Source of the DNA: Frischella japonica
GTDB taxonomy: Bacteria > Pseudomonadota > Gammaproteobacteria > Enterobacterales > Orbaceae
NCBI RefSeq assembly: GCF_014489845.1
Contig: NZ_JABURY010000014.1
Span: forward strand, 1-59,630
Length of the DNA: 59,630 bases
Direction of reading: 5' to 3'
The first letter of the stretch is position 1, and each line of letters begins with the position of its first letter. Position numbers and translations under genes: made by a program. The notes beneath the pieces were generated by a model. That model made no database searches and was not told the origin of the DNA. It saw nothing but the letters and a program-made list of their open reading frames with translations. Below, in pieces: positions 1 to 8,603 of the stretch.

Positions 1-176
1 ATAATGTATATTATGTTAAATAGACTATTAATTAATAATTTAAGCTTTACTTTATATTTTCTATTAAATCCTTTATACCCTTCAAGTTTTTGTTTGAAAT
101 TCAATCTGTTTAATTATAAAACTTTAATGTTGATTCTTTTTATATCTCTTTTGTATACAGAATCTTACCTATTATC

Positions 177-202
177 GTTAAGGGCTATTTATAGCCCTTA
201 AC
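177..202. repeat. Perfect 11-bp inverted repeat
   Basis: Two 11-base arms (GTTAAGGGCTA and its complement) flank a TTTA loop. There is no T-tract on either side, so it is a stem-loop or protein-binding palindrome rather than a standard intrinsic terminator. It lies just downstream (in the minus direction) of the dehydrogenase remnant at 214-312 and could be the old 3' hairpin of that gene. Confidence 0.6.
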
Positions 203-213
203 ATATACTCACA

Positions 214-312
214 TCAGTTGATATGAGCTCCCCCTGTCACGCCAAAGGTCTCTGCCGTTATATAACTTGAATCATCTGAGGCTAAAAATACATAACTTAA
301 CCGACCAAATAT
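214..312 (-). pseudogene. C-terminal remnant of a short-chain dehydrogenase/reductase
   Basis: On the minus strand about 30 codons ending at a TGA (214-216) read GRLSYVFLASDDSSYITAET followed by FGVTGGAHIN. This is the typical C-terminal end of NAD(P)-dependent short-chain dehydrogenases, where a GRP-x-(E/L)-x-A-x-x-x-x-FLASD helix is followed by the ITG-x-x-x-x-V(T/D)GG strand. Nothing upstream in the same frame continues the protein: a stop appears within about 15 residues and the sequence becomes AT-rich non-coding. The Rossmann domain and the catalytic YxxxK are therefore gone. This is seen directly; the family assignment rests on the characteristic end motif alone. Confidence 0.6.
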
Positions 313-361
313 CACTGTATTTTTTCAAATTATTAATAAAATTTAAAAATATTCGTTAATA

Positions 362-375
362 TTGATATGAATCCT
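362..375. promoter_or_regulatory. Possible FNR box upstream of the fnr-like gene
   Basis: TTGATATGAATCCT matches the FNR consensus TTGATnnnnATCAA in the first half-site and in three of five positions of the second. It lies about 75 bp upstream of the fnr-like start codon, where autoregulation would be expected. One half-site is degenerate, so this is only suggestive. Confidence 0.3.
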
Positions 376-447
376 TTAAAAACCTAATAAAAAATGTTAC
401 TCTCGTTCGCATAAAAATTATATTTCACAACAAGATATAGATTCTTT

Positions 448-1170
448 ATGCACGATATATATAAGCCAATACGCAGTAAAAGTTATTCTGTTTCATGTGA
501 GTTTTGCCGAATAGGCCCCTCTATTTGTATACCAAAGTTGCTTGAAAACACCCTCGATAATTTTATTAATCGCAAAAAGGAAATCGCTAAAAATCAAGTG
601 ATTGTTGATGAAGGTACACCTTTGGATAAAATATATATTATTAATAGTGGAGCCGTAAAAACCTATATTACAGTTAATGGTAAAGAGCAAATAAATGGGT
701 TTTATCTTCCTGGTGATATCATCGGTTTAAATAGTATTCATAATTTAAAATATAATAACTCTGTTTGTGCTTTGACGAATACCTTAGTTTGTGAACTAAA
801 ATATAATGAACTGATAGGGTTAGTTTCTCAAAATACACATATGCAAAACACACTTTTGAAACTAATGAGTGAAGACATTCAAGATTATCAACAATTAATT
901 TTATGTTTTTCCCAGAAAAATGCTGAAGAAAAAGTAGCTACCTTTATTTATTCACTTTATTTAAGATATGCACGGCGTGGGCATATTTCTTTAAATATTA
1001 AACTTTCCATGAGTCGTAGTGATATAGCAAATTATTTAGGATTAACGATAGAAACCATAAGTCGTATATTGACTCGTATGCAAGATTTAAATATTCTAAC
1101 AGCACGAGGAAAATATATTTCGATTAAGGATCTATCTGCATTAATAAAGTTTGCAGAATATCACAAGTGA
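448..1170 (+). CDS. fnr: FNR-type oxygen-responsive transcription regulator (Crp/Fnr family)
   Basis: A 240-residue Crp/Fnr regulator, close in length to E. coli FNR (250). FNR binds a [4Fe-4S] cluster, dimerises without oxygen and controls anaerobic metabolism. Cluster-ligand candidates are C17, C20 and C27 near the N-terminus and C115 in the cyclic-nucleotide-like beta-roll (in LVCEL, equivalent to VCEI of E. coli). The C-terminal winged helix carries the recognition helix ETISRIL with the E--SR residues that read TTGAT half-sites. The second N-terminal spacing is C-x6-C instead of the x5 of E. coli FNR. It is followed 31 bp later by the ydgH-like gene in the same direction. A possible autoregulatory FNR box lies upstream. 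Confidence 0.9.
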   Translation: MHDIYKPIRSKSYSVSCEFCRIGPSICIPKLLENTLDNFINRKKEIAKNQVIVDEGTPLDKIYIINSGAVKTYITVNGKEQINGFYLPGDIIGLNSIHNLKYNNSVCALTNTLVCELKYNELIGLVSQNTHMQNTLLKLMSEDIQDYQQLILCFSQKNAEEKVATFIYSLYLRYARRGHISLNIKLSMSRSDIANYLGLTIETISRILTRMQDLNILTARGKYISIKDLSALIKFAEYHK

Positions 1171-1201
1171 CATTGTCACAAAAATGGGAAATGAATTTTA
1201 T

Positions 1202-2302
1202 ATGAAACAATTAAAGAAATCTTGTCTGGCTGCCCTGTTATTCTCTACTTTATCTTCCAATATAGTATTTGCAGCTCAGGAACTCACCCCAGAAAAAGCT
1301 AATTCATTACAGTCGTTTAAAGAAATTTCTATTCGTGGTTTATATTACAGCGAGTTAGATAAAGTGCGAGCAATTTCCAAAGCGGCAGATAAACAAGGCG
1401 CTGCTTATTTTTATATCACAAGTACCAATGTAGCACCAAGCAATGATGGACTACGTATCGTTTATGCAAAATTATATAAATCTGATGCCCAGTCTATTGA
1501 TAAAACGGAACATAACTTTAGAAATTTTTCTGGGGTTTTAGAGTATCCTAAAGACACAGCTATACATTTTGAACCTTTTGACATTGTTAGATTGCGCGGT
1601 TATTTTCCGACTCAATATGAAATAAATACCGCAGTAGCAAAAGCAGCAGCTAAAAAACAGGCTTATGCTTTCTTTATCGATCGTTCAATCGAAGATAATG
1701 GTGGTAACCAAAACATTACCGCTTATTTATTTAAAAAAGATGCTCCCGAGCGCAAAATTCAACCAGAAAATGCAATCCCTTATGATTCTGAAGCCGGCCA
1801 GCTTGCTTTAGCACAAGGTGGAGAGGCTGCAATGCAAGTTGAGCGCCCAGGTTATTATTCCTCTACAGCATTCAATGAACAATTCTATGCTAAGAAGTTT
1901 AATAATACCGTTGAAAATGTAACAACAACTAAAGCCAAGAATCAAAACACTTCAGTTGAAACAGACACCAAGATTGCGGCAATTAATAGCGCAACAACTG
2001 ATACGGCAAAAACTGATGAAAACAGTACTCAACCGTCTATTCTTCCTCAGCAACGATCATCACGTTATACTGTTACCTTACCGGATGGTTCTAAAATTGA
2101 AGAATTAAATGATGCGACTGCAGCAAAAATGGTACCATTTGATACCATCAAATTTAAAGGTTATTACGTTTCTGAACAAGAAATATCATTTAATGCTGGT
2201 AAAAAAGCGTTAGCAAAAGGCGCAAAATACTACCACATATCACGCATTGCTCAAGATAGCAGAGGACCTAATAAAACAATATATGTTGATCTTTACCGTT
2301 GA
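1202..2302 (+). CDS. ydgH: YdgH-like periplasmic protein with three DUF1471 (YhcN/BhsA) modules
   Basis: An exported protein related to E. coli YdgH. I start it at the ATG at 1202, which opens a clean signal peptide (KK, hydrophobic core, cleavage near VFA-A). The upstream in-frame start at 1151 overlaps the fnr-like gene and adds non-homologous residues. Three DUF1471 modules can be recognised by their G-x-Y/F-(S/N)-x4-x-x-A-(x)3-A-x-x-x-GA-x-x-(F/Y)-(Y/H)-(I/V) pattern, near residues 20-110, 120-190 and 305-366. The strings ELTPEKA, DSEAGQLALAQGGEA and YTVTLPDG are shared with YdgH. Compared with YdgH (about 314 residues), a Thr/Asn/Lys-rich linker of roughly 50 residues is inserted before the third module. 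The cellular role of this family is poorly defined (stress and envelope related). Confidence 0.85.
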   Translation: MKQLKKSCLAALLFSTLSSNIVFAAQELTPEKANSLQSFKEISIRGLYYSELDKVRAISKAADKQGAAYFYITSTNVAPSNDGLRIVYAKLYKSDAQSIDKTEHNFRNFSGVLEYPKDTAIHFEPFDIVRLRGYFPTQYEINTAVAKAAAKKQAYAFFIDRSIEDNGGNQNITAYLFKKDAPERKIQPENAIPYDSEAGQLALAQGGEAAMQVERPGYYSSTAFNEQFYAKKFNNTVENVTTTKAKNQNTSVETDTKIAAINSATTDTAKTDENSTQPSILPQQRSSRYTVTLPDGSKIEELNDATAAKMVPFDTIKFKGYYVSEQEISFNAGKKALAKGAKYYHISRIAQDSRGPNKTIYVDLYR

Positions 2303-2330
2303 CATTGCGTTTCTTATATAAATAAAACTA

Positions 2331-2358
2331 AAAGAAGAGGCTCTGCCCTCTTCTTTAT
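2331..2358. terminator. Bidirectional terminator between ydgH-like gene and hrpA
   Basis: The arms AAGAAGAGG and CCTCTTCTT flank a 6-base loop, with A-rich sequence before and TTTATTT after. The hairpin sits between two convergent genes and includes the hrpA stop codon. Confidence 0.75.
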
Positions 2359-5300
2359 TTATTAAATTCATCAATGACTTGATTGATTCTTTTTTCAGAA
2401 ATAGGAAATGCTGTTCCAATTTGTTGAGCAAATAGATTAATCCGCAACTCTTCAATCATCCAACGGATCTGAGCAATTTTATCTTCCTGCCCTTTATATT
2501 GCCTCAGATTATTTATTAACGCAGTATAACGCTTAACTACGCGATTAATGATCATTAAATTAGCGCTATCACGTTTGGGATCAATAAATAGTTTTTCGAT
2601 ACGTTTATCAATAGCCTGTAAATAACGATAAACATCATGCAACTTTTGAAATCCTAAATCAGCCACAAAACCCTTATATATTAAATGTGATAATTGTTGT
2701 TTTATATCAGCAAAAGATAATGCCATATTTAAATCAACACGACCTTTCAGTTTTTTATTTAATTCATAATTTAAGGTTAAAATTTTTTCGACTTGCTTGG
2801 CTATTTCAACCACTAATTCATTAATGGTACCTTTTACCGAAACTAATAATTGTTGAAATAAATGTTGTTGAAAGATAAAGCCATCAGATTGCTGTTTAAT
2901 TAAATAATCGATTCCACAAAAAATACAATCATCAATTAAGTCATCTATTTTACCAAATTGATTGAAATATAACCCGAGTTTAACTTTATTAGGAAGTTTT
3001 TCATGCATATATCTGATTGGTGACGGAATATTTAAATAAACTAATCGCCGAATACCCGCTAACATTAAATGATACTGTTCCTGTTGACTATCAACTAATT
3101 TAATAGCTACATAATCACCTTCATCAATTAATGTTGGGTATGCTTTAACAGTATAATGTTTTTGCTTTTTCTCATAAACTGATGGGATATCACCAAAATC
3201 CCATTGCGTAAGATGTTGTTTCTCAATCTCACTATTGGTTACTTGAGTTACATTACTTAACACTTTTTGGATTTTATCTTTCAATTGTTGTTTAATAGAT
3301 TGAAGATCTTTACCCATAATAATGGTTTGATTATTTTCATCGACAATATTAAACGTCATCTTTAAATAATCATCGATTGCTGATAATTGCCAATTTTCTC
3401 TAGTTATGGAGACCCCCGTCATTTTCCTAAATTCATTTTCAAGTGTTGATAAAAAGTCCTGTTGACAAGAACTACACCTTTCTAAAAAGGCTTTAGCATA
3501 ATTAGGTGCAGGCACTAAATTACGACGTAATGATTTAGGTAATGATTTTATTAAGGCAATAATCAATTCCTGACGAAACCCAGGGACTTGCCACTGAAAT
3601 ACTTCTGTATTTTCAATTTGATTTAAAATAGTTAATGGAATAGTAACGGTTACTCCATCTCTTTTACCACCAATATCAAAATGATAACTTAACTTTAATT
3701 TAAGATTATTGTCATATAACCAATAATCAGGATAATCTTGATCCGATACTTTAATTGCTTTAGGGTTAATTAATGTTTTTTTATCAAACACCAAATAATC
3801 GCTATGACGTAAATTTTCTTTTTTCCACCAAACGGCGAAATGTTTTGCTGATATTACCGTCGAAGGTATCTTCTCATCATAAAATTGATATAAAGTAGAT
3901 TCATCAACTAAAATATCTTGTCTACGTGATTTATGTTCAAGTAATTCTACTTCTTCAATTAGTTTTAAATTTTTATGGTAGAAATCATAATTACCGTCCC
4001 AGTCACCTTCTACTAAAGCATGTCGAATAAATAATTCACGACTTAATTTAGGATCAATTTGACTATAATTGACTAATCGATTAGAAACGATTGGTAAACC
4101 AAATAACGTTACTTTTTCAATCGCTAGGGTTGTACCCTGCTTTTTTGACCAATGTGGTTCATTATATTGCTTTTTGATAAGATGGCCAGCTAAAGGCTCA
4201 ATCCAGTCAACCTCAATCTTAGCAATATTTCTACCCCATAATTTAGTTGTTTCAACCAATTCACCAGCAACACACCACTTTGGTGATACTTTAAACAATG
4301 CAGAACCTGGAAAAATTGAAAACTTCATATTTCTTGGACCAAGATACTCTAGTTTTTCCAAATCTTTCATACCAATATGAGAAAGTAATCCGCTTAATAT
4401 GGCTTTATGAATGGCTGGATAATCACTATCTTGAGTATTAATTGGAAAATTAATCTGTTTTATCGTTTGTCTAATCTGAGTATAAACATCCTGCCATTCT
4501 TTAATGCGCAAGTAATTTAAAAATTCTTTGCGACACAACTGGCGAAATTGATTATTCGTTAAACTTTTCTGTTGTTCCTCAATGTATTTCCATAAGTTAA
4601 GATAACTTATAAAATCAGAATTTTTATCTGCAAAACGTTGATGTTTCAAATCTGCTGCTTGTTGTTTATCAAACGGGCGTTCGCGCGGATCTTGTATCGA
4701 TAAAGCTGCTGTGATAATCATAATTTCTCTAACACTAGTATGTTGGCGAGATTCAACTAACATCCGAGCAAAACGTGGGTCTATTGGCAATTGTGCTAAT
4801 ATTCGCCCTATTCTAGTTAAATGAAGACGATTTTTTTTACTATAAATTGCACCTAATTCTTCTAAAACTCGACTACCATCGGTTATATGTCTTTTATCCG
4901 GTGCTTCAATAAATGGAAATGCGTTAATATCTCCCAGATCTAACGCTATCATTTGTAAAATTACGGATGCTAAATTCGTACGTAATATTTCTGGCTCCGT
5001 AAACTCAGGACGACTAAGAAAATCCTGTTCATCATATAAGCGAATGCAGATACCTTCTGATGTTCGTCCACATCGACCTTTACGTTGATTAGCTGATGCC
5101 TGTGATATTGGTTCGATAGGTAATCGTTGAACTTTAGTACGATAACTATAACGACTAATACGTGCTTTACCAGGATCAATAACAAACTTTATACCAGGTA
5201 CTGTTAACGAAGTTTCAGCAACATTGGTAGATAAAATAATACGTCGTCCTTTATGTGTTTGGAAAATGCGATTCTGTTCTGAAGCAGATAATCTAGCATA

Positions 5301-6257
5301 TAATGGTACAATTTCCGTATGCTGTAGATCTAATTTATTCAACACCTCGGCTAAGTCACGAATCTCTCTTTCTCCGGTGAGAAAAATCAAAATATCACCA
5401 AGTTTATCTTTAACTGATAACTCATCAATTGCATTAATTATTGCTTGAAAATCATCAGAACTATCTTCATCATTGACAAAAGGACGATAACGGACTTCAA
5501 CTGGATAAGTACGTCCTGATACTTCAATTATCGGTGCATGATTAAAATGGCGTGAAAACCGTTCTACATCTATAGTCGCTGAAGTGATAATGACTTTTAA
5601 ATCAGGACGTTTGTTTAAAATCTGCTTTAAATAACCTAAAATAAAATCAATATTTAAACTTCGTTCATGGGCTTCATCAATAATAATGGTATCATATTGC
5701 GTTAATAAACGATCTTGTTGAACTTCAGCCAATAAAATTCCATCAGTCATCAGTTTTATCAGTGTTGTTTCTTGTACATTATCACTGAAACGAACTTTAT
5801 AACCTACCAGATCGCCTACTTCGCTTTTCAATTCCTCGGCCAATCGTATAGCAACCGATCGAGCAGCCAACCGCCTTGGTTGGGTATGACCAATAAACCC
5901 TTTTACGCCTAACCCCAGTTCTAAACAAATTTTAGGGATCTGTGTCGTTTTACCTGAACCTGTTTCCCCAGCTATAATAATTACTTGATTGTCTCGAATA
6001 GCATTGTAAATCTCAGATTTCTTTTGGCTTACAGGTAATTCAGTTGGATAATTAATTGATTTTGGAATACGTTGTTGGCGATTGGCAAATTCGCAATTGG
6101 CCATTTCAATTTGTTCTTTAATGGCTAAGAAAGCAACTTCATCGCAAGATTTTTGCTTTGATAAAAGTATTAACTCTTTTTTTAATTTTGATTTTTGTTT
6201 TAGAGTTACTGATTCTAATTTACCAAATAATTCTTTTATATGTTGATAATAAGGCAT
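2355..6257 (-). CDS. hrpA: ATP-dependent RNA helicase HrpA (DEAH box)
   Basis: At 1300 residues this has the length of E. coli HrpA. HrpA is a DEAH-box RNA helicase that resolves stalled ribosomes and acts in RNA processing. The helicase core lies in roughly residues 70-600. It has motif I GETGSGKTTQIPK, motif II DEAH in IIIDEAHERSLN, motif III SAT, and the motif VI-like region QRKGRCGRTSEGICIRLY. The DUF3418 and winged-helix/OB-like C-terminal half typical of bacterial HrpA fills the rest. It is a single gene in its transcription unit, convergent with the ydgH-like gene and sharing its terminator. No truncation is seen. Confidence 0.97.
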   Translation of the reverse strand: MPYYQHIKELFGKLESVTLKQKSKLKKELILLSKQKSCDEVAFLAIKEQIEMANCEFANRQQRIPKSINYPTELPVSQKKSEIYNAIRDNQVIIIAGETGSGKTTQIPKICLELGLGVKGFIGHTQPRRLAARSVAIRLAEELKSEVGDLVGYKVRFSDNVQETTLIKLMTDGILLAEVQQDRLLTQYDTIIIDEAHERSLNIDFILGYLKQILNKRPDLKVIITSATIDVERFSRHFNHAPIIEVSGRTYPVEVRYRPFVNDEDSSDDFQAIINAIDELSVKDKLGDILIFLTGEREIRDLAEVLNKLDLQHTEIVPLYARLSASEQNRIFQTHKGRRIILSTNVAETSLTVPGIKFVIDPGKARISRYSYRTKVQRLPIEPISQASANQRKGRCGRTSEGICIRLYDEQDFLSRPEFTEPEILRTNLASVILQMIALDLGDINAFPFIEAPDKRHITDGSRVLEELGAIYSKKNRLHLTRIGRILAQLPIDPRFARMLVESRQHTSVREIMIITAALSIQDPRERPFDKQQAADLKHQRFADKNSDFISYLNLWKYIEEQQKSLTNNQFRQLCRKEFLNYLRIKEWQDVYTQIRQTIKQINFPINTQDSDYPAIHKAILSGLLSHIGMKDLEKLEYLGPRNMKFSIFPGSALFKVSPKWCVAGELVETTKLWGRNIAKIEVDWIEPLAGHLIKKQYNEPHWSKKQGTTLAIEKVTLFGLPIVSNRLVNYSQIDPKLSRELFIRHALVEGDWDGNYDFYHKNLKLIEEVELLEHKSRRQDILVDESTLYQFYDEKIPSTVISAKHFAVWWKKENLRHSDYLVFDKKTLINPKAIKVSDQDYPDYWLYDNNLKLKLSYHFDIGGKRDGVTVTIPLTILNQIENTEVFQWQVPGFRQELIIALIKSLPKSLRRNLVPAPNYAKAFLERCSSCQQDFLSTLENEFRKMTGVSITRENWQLSAIDDYLKMTFNIVDENNQTIIMGKDLQSIKQQLKDKIQKVLSNVTQVTNSEIEKQHLTQWDFGDIPSVYEKKQKHYTVKAYPTLIDEGDYVAIKLVDSQQEQYHLMLAGIRRLVYLNIPSPIRYMHEKLPNKVKLGLYFNQFGKIDDLIDDCIFCGIDYLIKQQSDGFIFQQHLFQQLLVSVKGTINELVVEIAKQVEKILTLNYELNKKLKGRVDLNMALSFADIKQQLSHLIYKGFVADLGFQKLHDVYRYLQAIDKRIEKLFIDPKRDSANLMIINRVVKRYTALINNLRQYKGQEDKIAQIRWMIEELRINLFAQQIGTAFPISEKRINQVIDEFNK

Positions 6258-6651
6258 AATTTAAATCGATCAAATCTTCATAAATTATTTAAATTTGTTA
6301 ATTATTATAACAAATTTTATTTAGTTTATTGAAATTATTATATAGTGCCGCTAATTAAACAAAAATGTAGCGGTTAGGGTTATGCCTTAACAACAATAGT
6401 ATGTGGCATTACTTTTCAAGTATTGACAAGTAGAGCAACCATTAACTTATTGTTATGAATTTCATAGCAGTAAGCAAAATTGATAATAAGTATATTAAAA
6501 TAATTCTGAAAATTTCTAGGTTGTCGATAAGCTCTTAGGGGATAAGCAAAATTATCACAACCAAATTTATATTTTAATTTAGATAATTTGAAAAAAGTTA
6601 AAAAATATATAAAAAGTGCTGATTTATGGGCGGTGTGTTAACTTAAAAAGT
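6258..6651. other. 394-bp non-coding gap with a structured element
   Basis: No reading frame is worth calling. The main structure is an imperfect long hairpin at 6519-6562, described separately. A short CCGCTA/TAGCGG inverted repeat lies near 6348-6380. The hrpA promoter should lie at the left end, but no convincing -35/-10 pair can be chosen. Confidence 0.6.
6519..6562. repeat. Imperfect long stem-loop
   Basis: The outer arms are GGTTGTCGATAA (6519-6530) and TTATCACAACC (6552-6562), complementary with one bulged base. Inside, GCTCTTA and TAAGC extend the stem with a second bulge. There is no T-tract on either strand, so it is unlikely to be a simple terminator. It lies 90 bp beyond the stop of the minus-strand gene at 6652-7008. 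Confidence 0.55.
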
Positions 6652-7008
6652 TTACCGTAAAGTAAGGTAAAAACCTTCATCACTATTTTCAGCATCCTTT
6701 ACACGATAGCTAATAGGAAATTTAGCAAATTCCTTATCTAAAAAATAAATTTCAAGATTAGCATTACAAATATATGAACCTAGTTTTTTATTCATGTTTT
6801 GAGTTATTATATTGTTAACATAAATATGAAAAGCATATTTCAAATTATCATTTTTTAAACTTGGATCTTGTTGCAAAAAGACCGCTATCATTTTATCTGT
6901 TATATATTGTTTTATCCGATTAGTTACTTTCTCATCAGAACAATTTGGCATGATATAAGCCCAAGAAAATAAAGGAAAAAAGATCATAACAATAAGCATA
7001 TTTTTCAC
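6652..7008 (-). CDS. Small secreted protein of unknown function
   Basis: A 118-residue protein that I do not recognise. The N-terminus is a good Sec signal peptide (MKNM, hydrophobic stretch LIVMIFFPLF, cleavage probably after SWA). The mature part of about 100 residues contains two cysteines (in PNCSDEK and SYICNAN) that could form one disulfide. A short alternating strand pattern ends in GFYLTLR. A plausible ribosome-binding site (GGAGAT) precedes the ATG. It stands alone between non-coding stretches on both sides, which suggests an accessory gene. Confidence 0.6.
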   Translation of the reverse strand: MKNMLIVMIFFPLFSWAYIMPNCSDEKVTNRIKQYITDKMIAVFLQQDPSLKNDNLKYAFHIYVNNIITQNMNKKLGSYICNANLEIYFLDKEFAKFPISYRVKDAENSDEGFYLTLR

Positions 7009-7799
7009 TTTTTATCTCCATCTTACCGAGCTGAATAGGTTTAGTATGCAACGCTGTTTACGCTCAAATAATTGAATAAAAACCAACTGTAAGCTAAATT
7101 ATATTTCTAGTTTATTCTACAATATTACCCTTTTCTTATTTGACAACCAAGATAACGCTGACTATCACAAATAGCAAATTTTAATTGCTCACCATTCGCT
7201 GATATAACTTACTCAACCACTAAATAATCGCCATGTGTAATAACTAATTGTTAGAATAATTTTGTCGCAGTTTCATAAAAAATTCCATTTTATCCAGCTC
7301 AACTTTGAATAAATCAACCAAATTCGCCAAAGTTTTTAACCAAACTTTTTTATAATGCATAACTAGGTAATTGCTGCTAATGGTTAATATGTTAACCCGG
7401 TTGTACATCACATAGTGAAAAATAATGCTTAATCATCATCTATCATTGTCTTACTCCTTATGTTTTGATACCACTTTTGCTCTTCTCTAGTTTCATATTA
7501 TGTTTAATAACAGCTTTATTGTATGTCACCACCTTAAAAACATAACTCATTATTTAATATAAATTTTTTATTAAGAATTTGTACCTAATTTATGAAATTC
7601 TTCTTGTATTTGATAAAAATAAAGCATATTTTGTATTTATGAAGTTGTTATAAATTTTTTAAGTTAATTAATAATTATTGCAAAAGTTCAATTAAGTAAT
7701 GGGAAATTTGCAAAACGTTAACTCTCATTTAAATGATTTATGGTAATGTTATATTGGTTTAATCGTTTTAACTTATTTTGCTAGATGAGGAATAAAATT
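7009..7799. other. 790-bp gap with a decayed reading frame
   Basis: No intact gene is visible. The minus strand between about 7125 and 7360 has coding character broken by stops and a frame change (separate entry). The part from 7440 to 7790 is very AT-rich and should contain the hslJ promoter. I could not choose a clear -35/-10 pair. Confidence 0.5.
7125..7360 (-). pseudogene. Decayed reading frame of unknown family
   Basis: From the ATG at 7360 the minus strand reads 38 codons (MHYKKVWLKTLANLVDLFKV and onward) to a TAG at 7244. A neighbouring frame then reads HGDYLVVE, one in-frame TAA, then VISANGEQLKFAICDSQRYL and GCQIRKG before the final stop at 7125. The second part has normal amino-acid composition across more than 25 codons in very AT-rich DNA. 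That favours a frameshifted and nonsense-mutated gene over chance. I do not recognise the family. Confidence 0.35.
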
Positions 7800-8237
7800 A
7801 TGAAAAAATTTTATGGTTTATTTGTGTTACTCGCAACGACTGTATTACTAAATGGTTGTGATAAACAAGATAAACAATCGATCCTAACTGTTGAATTACA
7901 ACATCATCGTTTTACTCTCATTAAAGCAAATGGTGAAGAAGTAGCGCCAGAAAAACAAGCCTTCATCGAGTTTAGTGAAAAACTGACATATAACGGAAAA
8001 ATGTGCAATGAGTTTTTTGGACAAGCTTCTTTAAATCGAGATGTCATTAAAAGTGCTGATTTTTCTTCTACTCAAAAATTGTGCGACGATCAGCAATTGA
8101 ATAATCTAGATACCATTATTTATCAAATGTTCAAAAATGGGGCAACTGTTGAAATTAAACAAGGCTATGATAATACCCTTTTACAATTGAAAGATAAAAC
8201 CAATGATTTATATTTCGAACTTAAAGATTTAATGTAA
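7800..8237 (+). CDS. hslJ: HslJ-like META-domain lipoprotein
   Basis: A 145-residue lipoprotein. I start at the ATG at 7800, which has GAGGAA upstream and gives a standard lipoprotein signal (MKK, hydrophobic core, lipobox LNGC with Cys20). The ATG 15 bases upstream would lengthen the signal without homology. The mature part is a META/HslJ domain: LQHHRFTL, then K-MCNEFFGQ with the conserved MCN-F-G, then a paired cysteine in KLCDD, ending LKDLM as in E. coli HslJ (ADLMN). HslJ is a heat-inducible lipoprotein linked to novobiocin resistance in E. coli. It would be a client of the LolCDE system encoded further on. An intrinsic terminator overlaps the stop codon. Confidence 0.85.
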   Translation: MKKFYGLFVLLATTVLLNGCDKQDKQSILTVELQHHRFTLIKANGEEVAPEKQAFIEFSEKLTYNGKMCNEFFGQASLNRDVIKSADFSSTQKLCDDQQLNNLDTIIYQMFKNGATVEIKQGYDNTLLQLKDKTNDLYFELKDLM

Positions 8238-8271
8238 GATGTTTTAATTAAAGGGAAACATCTTTTCTTTT
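8236..8271 (+). terminator. Intrinsic terminator of hslJ
   Basis: AAGATGTTT (8236-8244) pairs perfectly with AAACATCTT (8256-8264) across an 11-base loop. It is followed by TTCTTTT, and the stem begins within the stop codon. Confidence 0.8.
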
Positions 8272-8379
8272 AATTATTCGCATTTAAATATTATCAATAA
8301 TGGTATAAAGATTGTTCTAATTATAATAAGATTAGTTGAATAAACATCATAAAATTCTTTATAAAAAAAATTGATGCTA

Positions 8380-8385
8380 TATAAT
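8380..8385 (+). promoter_or_regulatory. Candidate -10 box of the pykF promoter
   Basis: A perfect TATAAT lies 219 bp upstream of the pykF start codon. The -35 region is weak (TTCTTT about 19 bases upstream). The sequence from here to the start codon is retained in the duplicated copy at 11987-12211, but there the hexamer has become TATGTAAT. It implies a long leader of about 210 nt. Confidence 0.45.
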
Positions 8386-8513
8386 AGGCAACAATTATTA
8401 ATATTGTTTATGAGTTAATCTTGTGAAAACATTATCAACAAAAAATACAGGTAACTTTGTCGACATTGTTTTTAGCTTTGTAATTATTTCACAGACAGCC
8501 ATAATTTAATTCT

Positions 8514-8538
8514 ACCAATGCTTAGTCATTGGTTTTTT
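8514..8538 (+). terminator. Terminator inside the pykF leader (attenuator or sRNA end)
   Basis: ACCAATG (8514-8520) pairs with CATTGGT (8527-8533) across a six-base loop, followed by five more T residues. The hairpin lies between the TATAAT at 8380 and the pykF start at 8604, so transcripts from that promoter would have to read through it. It could be an attenuator or the end of a small RNA of about 145 nt. Confidence 0.6.
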
Positions 8539-8603
8539 ATTCCTAATTTTAAACAATCCGCAAATATTTGATTTTTAACATTAACTTAATAGCAGATATC
8601 ATT

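Noticed and set aside
4-201. 65-residue reading frame at the left edge
   Set aside because: Composition is that of translated AT-rich DNA (Leu, Tyr, Ser, Phe), with no ribosome-binding site, and its end lies inside a palindrome.
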